Positions 27,246 through 37,788 are shown, counted from the first letter of the stretch. The stretch: DNA of 64,000 nt from Candidatus Azobacteroides pseudotrichonymphae (GCA_002091395.1 AP017913.1:302001-366000); one strand, 5' to 3'. A program made the numbers and translations. The notes: generated from the letters alone by a model not told the origin.

Positions 27246-29204
27246 ATGATGAAAATAGCATTATCTTCTACTTCTGTACGTGACTATCCTAATGGGGTAA
27301 CACCAATGCAAATAGCTGAAAGTATTGATACTTGCTTGGCGAAAGAAGTTTTTTCAGCAAGTGTTAATGGCAAAATGTGGGATTTATTGCGTCCTATTTA
27401 TAATGATTCAAGTGTTAGATTTTATAAATGGAAAGATATTGAGGGGAAACATACTTATTGGCATTCATCAGCACATTTATTAGCAGGGGCTTTACATAGT
27501 CTTTACCCTAACATTAGATTTGGTACAGGTCCAGCTATTGAAAATGGATTTTATTATGATGTTGATTTAGGGGATAAATTTGTTATTAAAGATGCTGATT
27601 TTGTATTTATTGAAAATAAAATGCGGGAATTAGCACGTAAGAAAATACCAATTTGTCGTAGAAATATTACTAAACAAAATGCATTAAAATTGTTTAAAGA
27701 AAGAGGTGAAATCTATAAGGTTGAATTAATTAATAAATTAGAAAACTGTGAAATTGTTATTTATACTCAGGGTGATTTTATTGATTTATGTTTGGGGCCA
27801 CATTTGCCAAATACATCCTATATTAGATCGTTTAAATTAACTGCTGTCGCAGGTGCCTATTGGAATAAAGATAAAAAGCAAAAGCAATTAACTCGTATTT
27901 ATGGAGTTTCTTTTCCAAGTGATAAAGAATTGAATGAATATTTTGCTTTAATAGATGAAGTAAAAAAGAGAGATCATCGTAGAATTGGTAAGGAAATGGA
28001 ATTGTTTACATTTTCTTCTAAAGTTGGGCAAGGACTTCCTTTGTGGCTTCCTAAAGGAACACAATTACGGTTAAAATTAGAAGATTTTTTAAAAAAAATA
28101 CAACAAAAATATAATTATCAACAAGTAATAACACCTCATATTGGTAATAAAATGTTGTATGAAATCTCAGGGCATTATGCTAAATATGGAGAAAATTCTT
28201 TCAAGCCAATTAATACTCCAGAAGAAGGTGAAGAATTTTTACTCAGACCAATGAATTGTCCTCATCATTGTGAAATTTATAAAGCTTTTTTGCGTTCATA
28301 TAAAGAATTGCCTATTCGCTTAGCAGAATTTGGAACAGTTTATCGTTATGAACAGAGTGGTGAATTGCATGGATTGACTCGTGTAAGAGGGTTTACGCAG
28401 GATGATGCGCATATTTTTTGTTCTCCAGAACAAATAAAAGAAGAATTTGTTAAAGTAATAAATATTGTGCATGTTGTTTTGCATGCTTTAAATTTTAATA
28501 ATTATGAAACTCAAATTTCTTTGCGAAATCCCAATGATAAATTAAAATATATTGGGTCAGAAGAAAATTGGAAAAATGCTGAAATGGCAATTCTTGAAGT
28601 TTGTCAAGAGAAAAAAATTAAAGCTGAAATAAAATTGGGAGAAGCTGCTTTTTATGGTCCGAAGCTTGATTTTTTAATAAAAGATTCTTTAGGTAGAAAA
28701 TGGCAATTGGGAACTATTCAGGTAGATTATAATCTACCTGAACGGTTTGAATTGGAATATATTGGAAATGATAATCAAAAACATCGGCCTGTGATGATTC
28801 ATCGAGCACTGTTTGGTTCTATAGAACGTTTTGTTGCGATATTGATTGAACATAGTGGAGGAAAATTTCCATTATGGTTAGTTCCATCCCAAGTAGTTAT
28901 TATACCTGTTAGTGAAAAATATAATCAATATGCAGAAAAAATTGCTAAAAAACTTTATAGTCAAAATATTCGGGTTGTTGTTGATAATAGTAATGAAAAA
29001 ATTGGTAAGAAAATACGTAATAATGAATTAAGAAAAATTCCTTATTTATTAATTGTAGGGAAGAAAGAAGAAAACAATAGTAAATTAGTTGTTTCTGTAA
29101 GAAAACATGGAGTAGGTAATGTAGGGGTTGTAGAAGTCACTAATTTTGTTGGTGATTTCAATAATGAATTAGAAAAACAAATAAAATATAATAGTGAAAT
29201 ATAA
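27246..29204 (+). CDS. thrS: Threonyl-tRNA synthetase
   Basis: Class II synthetase charging tRNA-Thr. The N-terminal TGS domain is followed by the editing domain with HSSAH (about residues 73-77), then the catalytic core with [13 protein letters not shown], motif 2 [26 protein letters not shown] region, motif 3 [11 protein letters not shown], and the C-terminal anticodon-binding domain (from about [11 protein letters not shown]). It is 652 residues from the ATG at 27246; the next ATG at 27249 is equally possible, while the TTG at 27243 is unlikely. It heads thrS-infC-rpmI-rplT, an order conserved across bacteria. No T-box or thrS-like leader structure is evident in the 40 bases before it. Confidence 0.97.
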   Translation: MMKIALSSTSVRDYPNGVTPMQIAESIDTCLAKEVFSASVNGKMWDLLRPIYNDSSVRFYKWKDIEGKHTYWHSSAHLLAGALHSLYPNIRFGTGPAIENGFYYDVDLGDKFVIKDADFVFIENKMRELARKKIPICRRNITKQNALKLFKERGEIYKVELINKLENCEIVIYTQGDFIDLCLGPHLPNTSYIRSFKLTAVAGAYWNKDKKQKQLTRIYGVSFPSDKELNEYFALIDEVKKRDHRRIGKEMELFTFSSKVGQGLPLWLPKGTQLRLKLEDFLKKIQQKYNYQQVITPHIGNKMLYEISGHYAKYGENSFKPINTPEEGEEFLLRPMNCPHHCEIYKAFLRSYKELPIRLAEFGTVYRYEQSGELHGLTRVRGFTQDDAHIFCSPEQIKEEFVKVINIVHVVLHALNFNNYETQISLRNPNDKLKYIGSEENWKNAEMAILEVCQEKKIKAEIKLGEAAFYGPKLDFLIKDSLGRKWQLGTIQVDYNLPERFELEYIGNDNQKHRPVMIHRALFGSIERFVAILIEHSGGKFPLWLVPSQVVIIPVSEKYNQYAEKIAKKLYSQNIRVVVDNSNEKIGKKIRNNELRKIPYLLIVGKKEENNSKLVVSVRKHGVGNVGVVEVTNFVGDFNNELEKQIKYNSEI

Positions 29205-29221
29205 TTTGTATTACAATTTGA

Positions 29222-29758
29222 ATGTTGAAAAATAGTATAAAAGTTCGTTATAAGATTAATGAAGAAATTCGAGCAAATGAAGTTCGTATTGTTGGTGAAA
29301 ACGTTACACAAGGAATTTATTCTATTTTAGAAGCATTGAGGATGGCAAATAAATTAGAGTTGGATTTGATCGAAATTTCACCAAATGCTGTTCCTCCTGT
29401 TTGTAAAATATTTAATTATCAAAAATTTATTTATCAACAAAAAAAACATCAAAAGGAACAAAAATCCAAATTAGCTAGGGTTGTTGTAAAAGAAATACGT
29501 TTTGGTCCGCAGACTAATGAACATGATTATAATTTTAAATTAAAACATGCTAAGAATTTTCTTGAAGGAGGAGATAAGGTTAGAGCTTACGTGTTTTTTA
29601 AAGGACGTTCTATTCTTTTTAAAGAACAAGGGGAAGCGTTGTTATTTCGACTTTCTCATGATTTAGAAAATTATGGGAAAGTCGAACAAATGCCTACTTT
29701 AGAAGGAAAAAAAATGATTATTATATTTTCTCCTAAGAGATCAAAATTAAAAAAATGA
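29222..29758 (+). CDS. infC: Translation initiation factor IF-3
   Basis: Keeps ribosomal subunits apart and checks the start codon and initiator tRNA. The N-terminal domain carries [18 protein letters not shown] and [17 protein letters not shown]; the C-terminal domain has [19 protein letters not shown] and the typical [17 protein letters not shown] region. The length of 178 residues is normal. It begins with ATG 17 bases after thrS. In enterobacteria infC starts at AUU for autoregulation; here an ordinary ATG is used. Confidence 0.96.
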   Translation: MLKNSIKVRYKINEEIRANEVRIVGENVTQGIYSILEALRMANKLELDLIEISPNAVPPVCKIFNYQKFIYQQKKHQKEQKSKLARVVVKEIRFGPQTNEHDYNFKLKHAKNFLEGGDKVRAYVFFKGRSILFKEQGEALLFRLSHDLENYGKVEQMPTLEGKKMIIIFSPKRSKLKK

Positions 29759-29854
29759 AATTGAGGTATGTGTAAAAAGTAATAAAAATTATATAATTGT
29801 TTAATCATAGTTAGCTAAAGATTTGTTATGGATAAAATCAAAAAAATAATATAA

Positions 29855-30052
29855 ATGCCAAAAATGAAAACAAATTCCGGTGCAAAAAAAAGATTTATTG
29901 TCACAGGAAATGGTAAAATTAAAAGAAAACATGCTTACAAAAGTCATCTTCTTACGAAAAAGAATAAAAAACAAAAAAGAAGATTAACACACTTTTCTAT
30001 TCTTAATCGATCTAATGTTAATAGCGTAAAGGAATTGTTAGGAATGAAATAG
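29855..30052 (+). CDS. rpmI: 50S ribosomal protein L35
   Basis: A 65-residue basic ribosomal protein beginning [14 protein letters not shown], followed by [20 protein letters not shown], both diagnostic of L35. It lies between infC and rplT as in most bacteria. The 96-base gap after infC could hold the L20-responsive leader known from other bacteria, but I cannot see a convincing structure there. Confidence 0.96.
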   Translation: MPKMKTNSGAKKRFIVTGNGKIKRKHAYKSHLLTKKNKKQKRRLTHFSILNRSNVNSVKELLGMK

Positions 30053-30117
30053 TTTTATTAACGAAAAAATAGTTTAGAAAAATTCACAATTAATAATTAT
30101 TATTTTAGCAAAATATC

Positions 30118-30465
30118 ATGTCTAGATCAGTTAATCATGCGGCTTCAAGGGCTAAAAGGAAAAGAATTCTTAAATTGACGAAAGGGTACTATGGAGCGAG
30201 AAAAAATGTATGGACTGTTGCAAAAAATACTTTGGAAAAAGGATTAACATATGCTTTCCGAGATAGAAGAAATAAAAAACGAAGTTTCCGTTCCTTATGG
30301 ATTCAACGTATTAATGCTGCATCTCGTTTAGATGGGTTGTCTTATTCAAAATTAATGGGTATTTTACGTAAAAAAAACATTGAAATTAATCGTAAAGTGC
30401 TTGCTGATTTTGCAATGAATCATCCAAAAATATTTAGAGAGATTCTATGTGAAGTTAAAAAATAA
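30118..30465 (+). CDS. rplT: 50S ribosomal protein L20
   Basis: Assembly-initiating large-subunit protein that in other bacteria also represses its own operon. The basic N-terminus [19 protein letters not shown], the block [11 protein letters not shown], and [18 protein letters not shown] are the L20 signature. The length of 115 residues is normal. It is the last gene of the thrS-infC-rpmI-rplT unit and is followed by a 0.9-kb spacer with several strong hairpins. Confidence 0.97.
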   Translation: MSRSVNHAASRAKRKRILKLTKGYYGARKNVWTVAKNTLEKGLTYAFRDRRNKKRSFRSLWIQRINAASRLDGLSYSKLMGILRKKNIEINRKVLADFAMNHPKIFREILCEVKK

Positions 30466-30616
30466 ATAAATAAATAGATGTTACGAAAAGTGCATAGTAA
30501 CTACTTTTGTATTTTTTGTTTAGTAATTTGTTATAGTTGTTTATTGTTTTTTATTTTGTTAGTTTGTCATTAATTCCCATTTTTGAGAGTTAATTATCGA
30601 GTCTTTTTAGTTTTTG

Positions 30617-30638
30617 ATTAGTTTTTATAAAAACTAAT
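30617..30638 (+). terminator. Perfect 22-bp palindrome, possible terminator of the rplT operon
   Basis: ATTAGTTTTTA is followed immediately by its exact reverse complement; in RNA it would fold as a stem with a loop of a few bases. It lies 151 bases after the rplT stop in a T-rich setting but without a long T run directly behind it, so a regulatory site is an alternative. Confidence 0.4.
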
Positions 30639-30898
30639 TATTCAGTTTAACTACAAAACATCCATATGTTTTATTAAAAAATTATGTAACTCTGTTAATA
30701 ATACGTGGTATTATAAAGTTTTTAATAATTTTGCGTCTTTAAATTGTAGTGTTTTATTTTTTTTGAGTGATGTTAATATTATCATGTAATATTTTGTTAT
30801 ATTTTATTTTTTAGTTTAAATTTTGTACGCTGATTTTCAATTACTTTTTAAGTAGTATTTAATGAATCATTTTAAATGAAATAATATATATATATATA

Positions 30899-30932
30899 TT
30901 TTCTGTCCAAAGAAACATCTTTAGACAGAAAA
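30899..30932. repeat. Strong stem-loop (14 of 15 paired, 4-base loop)
   Basis: TTTTCTGTC pairs with GACAGAAAA; after one C/A mismatch, AAAGA pairs with TCTTT around the loop AACA. The stem is the most GC-bearing structure of this spacer. It follows an (AT)8 run and precedes a second hairpin by 16 bases. It could be a terminator or part of a structured RNA. Confidence 0.5.
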
Positions 30933-30948
30933 CGTAATTTTATTTATT

Positions 30949-30977
30949 TTTTTAGTAAAATACATTTTTACTAAAAA
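30949..30977. repeat. Stem-loop (12-bp perfect stem, 5-base loop)
   Basis: TTTTTAGTAAAA and its reverse complement TTTTACTAAAAA surround the loop TACAT. A-rich on one side and T-rich on the other, it could act as a bidirectional terminator or belong with the preceding stem-loop. Confidence 0.45.
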
Positions 30978-31296
30978 TTGTATTTTATATTTTATTATTG
31001 CATAATAAATAATTAATTTTTAAAATTCGTTGCGTTGGTATATATTTAAGCAAACTAAAATTGTAAGTGTTTTTAAAATTATTTAAAATATAGTAGTCTT
31101 GTTTGTACTTTATTTATTCAAGATATAAAAAAAAGAATAGAACACTAATTGCTATAGTATCCTAACGTGAATTGTATAATTTTGTTGTTTTTATCTGCAT
31201 ATTTTTACTTATTGTGTGTATTTATTTCTATACTTTAATAAAACGGATAAAAATATTTTGAATTTGCTATTTATATAAAAGATTTTTATCTTTAGG

Positions 31297-31328
31297 TTGC
31301 TTGTTGTGATAGTTTGACTGTAGTTTTG
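31297..31328 (+). promoter_or_regulatory. Possible Bacteroidetes-type promoter of greA
   Basis: TTG at 31297-31299 and TAGTTTTG at 31321-31328 are separated by 21 bases, fitting the Bacteroides primary sigma consensus (TTTG near -33, TAnnTTTG near -7). Transcription would start about 45-50 bases before the greA ATG. Such short motifs occur by chance in DNA this rich in T, so support is weak. Confidence 0.3.
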
Positions 31329-31381
31329 ATTGAGTGTTGGAGTCTGAATTTTTTATTTTTATAAGAAAAGTTTCATTATTT

Positions 31382-31852
31382 ATGAATGTAAATTATATTA
31401 CAAAGGAAGGGTATGACAACCTTATTAAAGAAGTGGAATATTTAGAATCTAAAGAAAGACCATTGGTTGTGAAGCAAATATCAGAAGCTAGAGAAAAAGG
31501 AGATTTATCTGAAAATGCTGAATATGATGCAGCTAGAGAGGCACAAAATATGCTTGAATCAAAAATTGTTCAATTGAGATTTTTGATTGCTAATTCTCGT
31601 TTAATAGATAGAGACAACGTTCAAACTGATTCTGTACAAATACTAAATAAGGTTACGTTACGCAATATTAAGGATAATCAGATTGTAATTTACACTCTTG
31701 TTTCAGATGCAGAAATTAATTTAAAAATTGGGAAGATATCTGTTAACACTCCAATTGGGCGTGGTTTAATTGGGAAAAAAGTTGGTGAAATTGCAGAAAT
31801 TAAAGTGCCATCAGGAATTGTTTTATTTGAAATAGTAAATATTTCAGTATGA
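31382..31852 (+). CDS. greA: Transcription elongation factor GreA
   Basis: Rescues backtracked RNA polymerase by stimulating transcript cleavage. The N-terminal coiled coil ends with the tip loop AREKGDLSENAEYDAAREAQ, which holds the two conserved acidic residues of the cleavage site; the C-terminal FKBP-like domain ends TPIGRGLIGKKVGE and IKVPSG. The ATG at 31382 gives 156 residues and the normal start MNVNYITKEGYDNL; the frame extends 16 codons further upstream without conserved sequence. It overlaps the HIT gene by 4 bases, a neighbourhood usual in Bacteroidetes. Confidence 0.96.
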   Translation: MNVNYITKEGYDNLIKEVEYLESKERPLVVKQISEAREKGDLSENAEYDAAREAQNMLESKIVQLRFLIANSRLIDRDNVQTDSVQILNKVTLRNIKDNQIVIYTLVSDAEINLKIGKISVNTPIGRGLIGKKVGEIAEIKVPSGIVLFEIVNISV

Positions 31853-32283
31853 GTACAATTTTTACAAAAATTATAGAAGGTAGTATTTTTTCTTACAAAG
31901 TAGCAGAAGATGTTAGATTTTATGCTTTTTTGGATATTAATCCACTAACTAAAGGTCATGTTTTGGTTGTTTCAAAAAAGGAAAAAGATTATATCTTTGA
32001 TTTGGATGATATGACTCTTGCTTATATGATAGTTTTTGCAAAAAAAGTGTCTAGGGCTATAGAAAAAGTAATAGATTGTAAAAGAGTTGGGTTAACAGTT
32101 ATTGGATTAGAAGTTCCACATGCTCACATTCACTTGATTCCAATTTCTAAAGAATCTGATATTTATTTTAGTAATCCTAAAAAACGGTTTACGTCTGCAC
32201 AATTTCAAACTACTGCAAGAGCAATAGCTTCATTTTTTAGAATTGAGCAAAAGCAACAAAAAGATTATAATTTGTTGTTATAA
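31849..32283 (+). CDS. HIT family nucleotide-binding protein
   Basis: Member of the histidine triad superfamily, small nucleotide hydrolases or transferases acting on purine nucleoside phosphoramidates or dinucleotides. The triad HAHIHLIP lies at residues 91-98, and the N-terminal half has the usual FYAFLDINPLTKGHVLVVSK with the conserved Asp and Asn. At 144 residues it is a normal size. It is translationally coupled to greA by a 4-base overlap, as in related genomes. Physiological substrate unknown. Confidence 0.92.
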   Translation: MSTIFTKIIEGSIFSYKVAEDVRFYAFLDINPLTKGHVLVVSKKEKDYIFDLDDMTLAYMIVFAKKVSRAIEKVIDCKRVGLTVIGLEVPHAHIHLIPISKESDIYFSNPKKRFTSAQFQTTARAIASFFRIEQKQQKDYNLLL

Positions 32284-32302
32284 CATAAAAATTTTGAGGG
32301 TA

Positions 32303-33361
32303 ATGCTAATGAGACAGCAGATTATTCGTTGTACAACAATAGAAAAAGAGTTAGCTTTATTATTAAAGACTTTAAGTTTTGATAATTTGTTTGTCTTGAT
32401 GGACAAAAACACACGAAAGTTTTGTTTCCCATTAATAGAACTAATTCCAGAAATAAAATTAGCTAAAAAAATAGTTATTCCAGATGGAGATGGTAGCAAG
32501 ACTATTACGTATTTGTTGAAAATTTGGAAATTTCTAAGTAAAAAAAATGCCACACGAAAGTCTATATTAATTAATTTAGGAGGTGGTATGATTACAGATA
32601 TCGGCGGATTTGCTTCTTCTACTTTTAAACGTGGAATTTCATTTATTAATATTCCAACCACGTTATTGGGAGCAGTAGATGCTGCTATAGGAGGTAAGAC
32701 AGGGATAAATGCAAATGGATTAAAAAATGAAATAGGAACTTTTACTCAAGCTATTGCAGTATTAATTGATTCTAATTTTTTCAAAACATTAAATAATATT
32801 AATTTTTTGTCTGGATTTTCAGAAATGATAAAGCATGCTTTGTTAGATAGTTCTGAAGCATTAGAAGAAGTTCTTTGCTTTAATATAAATAATCTAGATT
32901 ATAAAAAATTGAATAGTTTACTATTCAAATCAATATTGGTGAAAGAAAAAATTGTTATGGAAGATCCTAAAGAAAAAAAAAATCGTAAGGCTTTAAATTT
33001 TGGACATACATTTGGACATGCATTTGAAAGTTTATCATATAAAATGCTAAAATTCATCCCTCATGGTTATGCAATCGCTTGGGGAATGATTTGTGAATTG
33101 TATTTGTCTTTTATTCTATTTGGATTTAGTGAAAAATATTTGATGAAAATTATCTCTTTTGTTAAAAATCATTATGGTGAATTTAATTTTGATTGTTCTC
33201 ATTATCGTCTATTACATGAATTTATGAGACATGACAAAAAAAATGTATCAGGAAATATAAATTTTACATTGTTAAAATCAGTTGGGGAAATTGTTATTGA
33301 CAAGAGTATTGATATGAAAAAAATTGATGAGGCATTAGATTTTTATAAAAAAAATTATTGA
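32303..33361 (+). CDS. aroB: 3-dehydroquinate synthase
   Basis: NAD- and metal-dependent cyclase, second step of the shikimate pathway to aromatic amino acids, folate and quinones. Visible blocks are PDGDGSKT, the nucleotide-binding NLGGGMITDIGGFASSTFKRG, the PTTLLGAVDAAIGGKTGIN stretch, the metal-ligand region SEMIKHALL, and FGHTFGHAFE with two more metal ligands. I chose ATG 32303 (352 residues), preceded by GAGGG; ATG 32309 is also possible, and the frame extends into the HIT gene without homology. Convergent with ruvA, with only 23 bases between the stops. No other aro gene is in the window. Confidence 0.95.
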   Translation: MLMRQQIIRCTTIEKELALLLKTLSFDNLFVLMDKNTRKFCFPLIELIPEIKLAKKIVIPDGDGSKTITYLLKIWKFLSKKNATRKSILINLGGGMITDIGGFASSTFKRGISFINIPTTLLGAVDAAIGGKTGINANGLKNEIGTFTQAIAVLIDSNFFKTLNNINFLSGFSEMIKHALLDSSEALEEVLCFNINNLDYKKLNSLLFKSILVKEKIVMEDPKEKKNRKALNFGHTFGHAFESLSYKMLKFIPHGYAIAWGMICELYLSFILFGFSEKYLMKIISFVKNHYGEFNFDCSHYRLLHEFMRHDKKNVSGNINFTLLKSVGEIVIDKSIDMKKIDEALDFYKKNY

Positions 33362-33384
33362 ACATTGGATTAATTACTTAAAAA

Positions 33385-33981
33385 TTACAGAAATTTTAAA
33401 GCACTTTTAATAATTTGTTCTGCAGTAAGATTAGAATTATTGTTCATAATTTTACTAGCTGCTTGTTTTGAAGTTCTTTGACTAAATCCTAATGTAACTA
33501 ATGCAGAAACAACTTCATTAAGAATATTGTCTGAAGTGGTGTTATTATGATTGGTTGGATCCAGGTGATTTTGTTCATTAACCAATGTTATTTTATCTTT
33601 TAAATCAACAATAATTCTTTCTGCTGTTTTATTCCCGATACCTTTTATTGCTTTTAATGCTGACACATCACTAGAAAAAATAATTTTTTTTAATTCATAA
33701 ACTGATAAAGATGATAAAATCATGCGTGCAGTACATGAACCTATACCTGATACTGAAATAAGATAGATGAATAACTGTCTTTCTTGTTTATTTATAAATC
33801 CAAAAAGCTGGTGTGTGTCTTCTTTTATATGTTCATAAACATATAGTTTGCAACTATTACTTTTACTGAGTGAAGAATATGTATTTAATGAAATAGCAAG
33901 CATATATCCTATGTTACCAGTTTCAATTACTACAGAAGTAGGTGTTATTTCAATAATTTCCCCCTTAATAAAATCAATCAT
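33385..33981 (-). CDS. ruvA: Holliday junction branch migration protein RuvA
   Basis: Binds four-way junctions and loads the RuvB motor. The three RuvA domains are seen in order: OB-fold (residues 1-62, MIDFIKGEIIEITPTSVVIE), tandem helix-hairpin-helix (SVSGIGSCTARMIL and IKGIGNKTAERIIVDLKDK), and a C-terminal three-helix domain (VVSALVTLGFSQRTSKQAA) that contacts RuvB. The length of 198 residues is normal. It starts 2 bases after the metH stop on the same strand; ruvB and ruvC are not in the window. Confidence 0.96.
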   Translation of the reverse strand: MIDFIKGEIIEITPTSVVIETGNIGYMLAISLNTYSSLSKSNSCKLYVYEHIKEDTHQLFGFINKQERQLFIYLISVSGIGSCTARMILSSLSVYELKKIIFSSDVSALKAIKGIGNKTAERIIVDLKDKITLVNEQNHLDPTNHNNTTSDNILNEVVSALVTLGFSQRTSKQAASKIMNNNSNLTAEQIIKSALKFL

Positions 33982-33983
33982 GT

Positions 33984-36900
33984 TTAATTTATTTTAACTG
34001 TACATCCACCAAGCCATTTTTTAGCTTCATCTACAGAGATGTTTTTTTTTTTTGCATAGTAAGACAATTGAATACTATCTATTTCTCCAATATGAAAATA
34101 TTTTGCTTTTGGGTGAGCTATATACATGCCAGCAATAGATGCAGTAGGGCAAATTGCTCCATTAGGCGTTAGTTTTACTCCTATTTTCCACATTTTTAGT
34201 AAGTCGTCTATAATAAAATTAAACGAAATGTCCGGATTGGCTGCATAACCTGATGCTGGACGGATTCCTTGGTATGGAATTTTTAATAATTCTTTTGGAT
34301 GGAAAGATTCATTTGGAGCATATCCCCAATATTTTTTACGAACTTTTTCATGCAAATATTCAGCAGCTGCTTCTGCCATGTGATTTCGTAAAATTTGTTC
34401 TAACATACTTTTGTATGTATTTTCTGAAGAATTGATATTCGATCCTGCTGTTACAACAAAAAAACCTATATAATCACCAATAGGATTAATGAAATCAACC
34501 AAAGATTTATAAATATTATCTTCTCTTTTTTTTTGTTGTCTCAGTAAAGGAATGTTTCTATTTTTTATTATTAATGATTCGTTTTTTACTTTTACAGGGT
34601 AAAATCCAATAATTGCACGAATCATTTGTGGATCACTTTTGATCAACGTAGATAATAATTTTTTCGCTTCATTTATTAGATGAATTGCTTTTGTTAATTT
34701 ATTTTGCTGATCTACTTGTACTTGGTTTTCCACTAGTATAGGGAATGCATATTGTATTGGGAATTTCCATGTTGTCAGAAAAGCTCCCCAGTTAATGTAT
34801 GGTAGAATATTTTTTATTTGAATAAAATTCAAAATTTTTGTTCCTTCTATTATTGGTTTAGGAGTATTATATTCTGCATGATTTATTTTTAATGAATGTT
34901 TTCTGGCATAATCAAATGGAACAAGTTCATTTGAATTGTTTGCATTTTGTCGTAAAAAACTATATGTATCTTTTATTTCTTTTATGTAATTATTTTTATT
35001 TGATGAATGTAATAATTTATTAACAGTTAAAACTGCTTTTGAAGCATCTGTAACATGAACAACTGCTCCATTGTATAACGGAGCAATCTTTAAAGCAGTA
35101 TGCAGTTTAGAAGTGGTTGCTCCACCAATTAATAATGGGATAGACAATCCAGCCTTTTCCATTTCAGAGGCAACTACTGACATTTCTTTTAAACTTGGGG
35201 TAATTAATCCACTCAATGCTATTATATCTACTTGATATTTTTTTGCCTTTCTAATAATTTCTTCAGATGGGACCATTATTCCTGCATCTATAACTTCATA
35301 ATTATTACAAGATAAAATTGCACATACAATATTTTTTCCAATGTCATGTACATCACCTTTAACTGTGGCAAATAATATTTTACCTGATTTATTAAATACA
35401 TTTTTTTTATTTTCAATAATATAAGGTTGTAAAATAGTTACTGCTTTTTTCATTATACGGGCTGTTTTTACTAACTGTGGTAAAAATATTTTGCCCTCAC
35501 TGAATAGGTCACTTACCGTATTTATTCCGTCCATTAAAGGTTGATCTATAATATTTATTACCTGTGGAAATATTTTTATAGCTTCTTGCAGGTCTGTTTT
35601 TAAAAAATCGTCAATGCCATTAATAATAGAATATTTTAGTCGTTCTATTACAGAAAAAGTTCGCCATTCATTTTTATTTTCTTTTTTACTAGGCGAAATT
35701 GTTTTTTTTTGTATATATTTTATCAAATTTTCTACTGTAGATTGAGAACAATTAAATAACATATTTTCAATTAATTTGATTAATGATAATGGAATATCTT
35801 TTAAATCAAAATTTCTGTTTGGATTTAGAATTCCCATGTCCATTCCTGCATTAATTGCATGAGAAATGAATACAGAATGAATGGCTTCCCTTAAATAGTT
35901 GTTATTACGAAAAGAAAAAGATAAATTACTTATTCCTCCAGACACTTTAGCAAAAGGCAAATATTTTTTTATCCATTTAATTGTTCTAATAAAATCTGTA
36001 GTATAATTACAATCTACTTCCAATCCTGTAGCAATTGCTAATATATTTGGATCGAATATAATATCTGATGGTTGAAATCCAATTCCATTTGTTAATAATT
36101 TATACATGCGTTCACAAATAGTTATTTTTCTGTCGAAATCAACTGCTTGTCCTTTTTCATCAAAAGCCATAGCAACAACTGCTGCTCCATAGAATTTTAT
36201 TTTTTTTGCTTTGTTTAGAAAATCATTCTCTCCATTTTTTAAACTAATGGAATTAACAATAGATTTTCCTTGTAAGCATTTTAATGCTGTTTCTATGACA
36301 TTCCAATCTGAACTATCTATCATGATAGGTACTGATGCAGTAATTGGATCTGAAGTTATAAAATTTAAAAAAGTAGTTATTTCGTGAGCACTATTCAATA
36401 AGCTATCATCCACATTAATATCTAATATTTTTGCATTATTTTCCACTTGATTGCGTGCAATTTTTAAGGCTTCTTCATATTTTTTTTCTTGGATTAATCG
36501 CAAGAATTTTCGACTTCCAGCAACGTTACAGCATTCTCCGATAATGATAAAATTTGGATTTTTATTTGGTTTTTTACAATTCGAATTTGTAGTAGAAATC
36601 TGTAAAGTTTCTAGTCCAGAAAGTGTTAATTCATAATTTTTAATAAAAGGTGTACGTATAGGTTTTTTGCATTTTTTAACTAAATTAGCGATTGCGCTAA
36701 TATGTTCTGGTGTTGTTCCACAGCAACCACCGATAATATTTACTAAACTTTCGTTTATGTATTCATAAACCTGATCTGCCATCATTTTGGGACTTTCGTC
36801 ATATTCTCCTAGAGCATTTGGTAATCCTGCGTTAGGATAAGCACTTATATAACAATGTGCTATTTGTCCTAATTTTTTAAGAAATGGCTTCATAGATTTT

Positions 36901-37640
36901 GCACCAAAAGAACAATTCAACCCAATACTTAATAAATCTATATGTGAAATTGATGCAAAAGCAGCTTCTAAAGTTTGTCCAGAAAGAATACGGCCACTGT
37001 TTCCTGCCAATGTATATGAGACCATAAGTGGGAGTTTTTTATTTGCGATTTTCATTTCATTTTCTGCCGCCATTAAAGCAGCTTTAACATTTAGTGTGTC
37101 AAAAGCAGTTTCAATAAGTAATAGATCTACTCCGCCGAAGATTAAAGCGGCAATTTGTGTACAATAAGAGTTGTAAAGATCATCAAAAGTGATATCCCTA
37201 ACATTTGGATTATTTACATCAGGTGAAATAGAAAGAGCTTTATTTGTAGGACCAATTGAACCAGCTACAAAACGAGGTTTATTTGGGGTGAGTTTCGTAT
37301 ACTTTTCAGCCATTTCTTTAGCTATAGTAGCAGCAGCTTTATTCAAGGTTTCAACATAACTTTCTATTCCGTAATCAGCCATTGATATGGTTGTCATGTT
37401 CATGGAATTAGTTTCTATAATATCAGCTCCAGCTTCTAAATAGGCTCTGTGTATAGATTGTACAATGTCAGGACGAGTAATACACAATACATCGCCATTT
37501 CCATATATTTCGTTTTGTAAATTTGTAAAGTGTTTACCGCGGTAATCAGTATCTTTGAGATCATAACTTTGTATTATACTTCCCATTCCACCATCAAGAA
37601 TGAGAATACGTTCTTTTAAAAGTTTATATATAGAATCCAT
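33984..37640 (-). CDS. metH: Cobalamin-dependent methionine synthase
   Basis: Methylates homocysteine with methyl-cobalamin derived from methyltetrahydrofolate. All four modules are present: homocysteine domain with zinc cysteines C243 and C306/C307 (GLNCSFGA, IGGCCGTT); folate domain (about 363-640); cobalamin-binding domain with D763-V-H765 in GDVHDIGKN; and the C-terminal reactivation domain with GIRPASGYAANP and AICPTASIAG for S-adenosylmethionine. The length of 1218 residues is complete. A run of twelve A near the 3' end (plus-strand T at 34042-34053, encoding AKKKN) is in frame. No B12 riboswitch was recognised upstream. It implies cobalamin import or synthesis elsewhere. Confidence 0.97.
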   Translation of the reverse strand: MDSIYKLLKERILILDGGMGSIIQSYDLKDTDYRGKHFTNLQNEIYGNGDVLCITRPDIVQSIHRAYLEAGADIIETNSMNMTTISMADYGIESYVETLNKAAATIAKEMAEKYTKLTPNKPRFVAGSIGPTNKALSISPDVNNPNVRDITFDDLYNSYCTQIAALIFGGVDLLLIETAFDTLNVKAALMAAENEMKIANKKLPLMVSYTLAGNSGRILSGQTLEAAFASISHIDLLSIGLNCSFGAKSMKPFLKKLGQIAHCYISAYPNAGLPNALGEYDESPKMMADQVYEYINESLVNIIGGCCGTTPEHISAIANLVKKCKKPIRTPFIKNYELTLSGLETLQISTTNSNCKKPNKNPNFIIIGECCNVAGSRKFLRLIQEKKYEEALKIARNQVENNAKILDINVDDSLLNSAHEITTFLNFITSDPITASVPIMIDSSDWNVIETALKCLQGKSIVNSISLKNGENDFLNKAKKIKFYGAAVVAMAFDEKGQAVDFDRKITICERMYKLLTNGIGFQPSDIIFDPNILAIATGLEVDCNYTTDFIRTIKWIKKYLPFAKVSGGISNLSFSFRNNNYLREAIHSVFISHAINAGMDMGILNPNRNFDLKDIPLSLIKLIENMLFNCSQSTVENLIKYIQKKTISPSKKENKNEWRTFSVIERLKYSIINGIDDFLKTDLQEAIKIFPQVINIIDQPLMDGINTVSDLFSEGKIFLPQLVKTARIMKKAVTILQPYIIENKKNVFNKSGKILFATVKGDVHDIGKNIVCAILSCNNYEVIDAGIMVPSEEIIRKAKKYQVDIIALSGLITPSLKEMSVVASEMEKAGLSIPLLIGGATTSKLHTALKIAPLYNGAVVHVTDASKAVLTVNKLLHSSNKNNYIKEIKDTYSFLRQNANNSNELVPFDYARKHSLKINHAEYNTPKPIIEGTKILNFIQIKNILPYINWGAFLTTWKFPIQYAFPILVENQVQVDQQNKLTKAIHLINEAKKLLSTLIKSDPQMIRAIIGFYPVKVKNESLIIKNRNIPLLRQQKKREDNIYKSLVDFINPIGDYIGFFVVTAGSNINSSENTYKSMLEQILRNHMAEAAAEYLHEKVRKKYWGYAPNESFHPKELLKIPYQGIRPASGYAANPDISFNFIIDDLLKMWKIGVKLTPNGAICPTASIAGMYIAHPKAKYFHIGEIDSIQLSYYAKKKNISVDEAKKWLGGCTVKIN

Positions 37641-37788
37641 AAGTTTTTAAAAAAAGCTAAAAATTTAATTCTAGTATTATGTTTAGTAATATAATTTTAA
37701 TTTTAAAAAGCATGTTGTTAATTGAATAATTAATGAATTGAAGTTATTAATTATAAAGTTTATATAAGAATAAGGTTATGTCTAGCTA

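Larger units (their letters stand above)
30466..31381. other. Gene-free spacer with several hairpins between rplT and greA
   Basis: No open frame is credible. The stretch holds a 22-bp perfect palindrome at 30617-30638, an (AT)8 run at 30884-30899, and two strong adjacent stem-loops at 30899-30932 and 30949-30977. A candidate promoter for greA lies at 31297-31328. No known RNA family is recognised, but an unrecognised structured RNA cannot be excluded. Confidence 0.5.
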
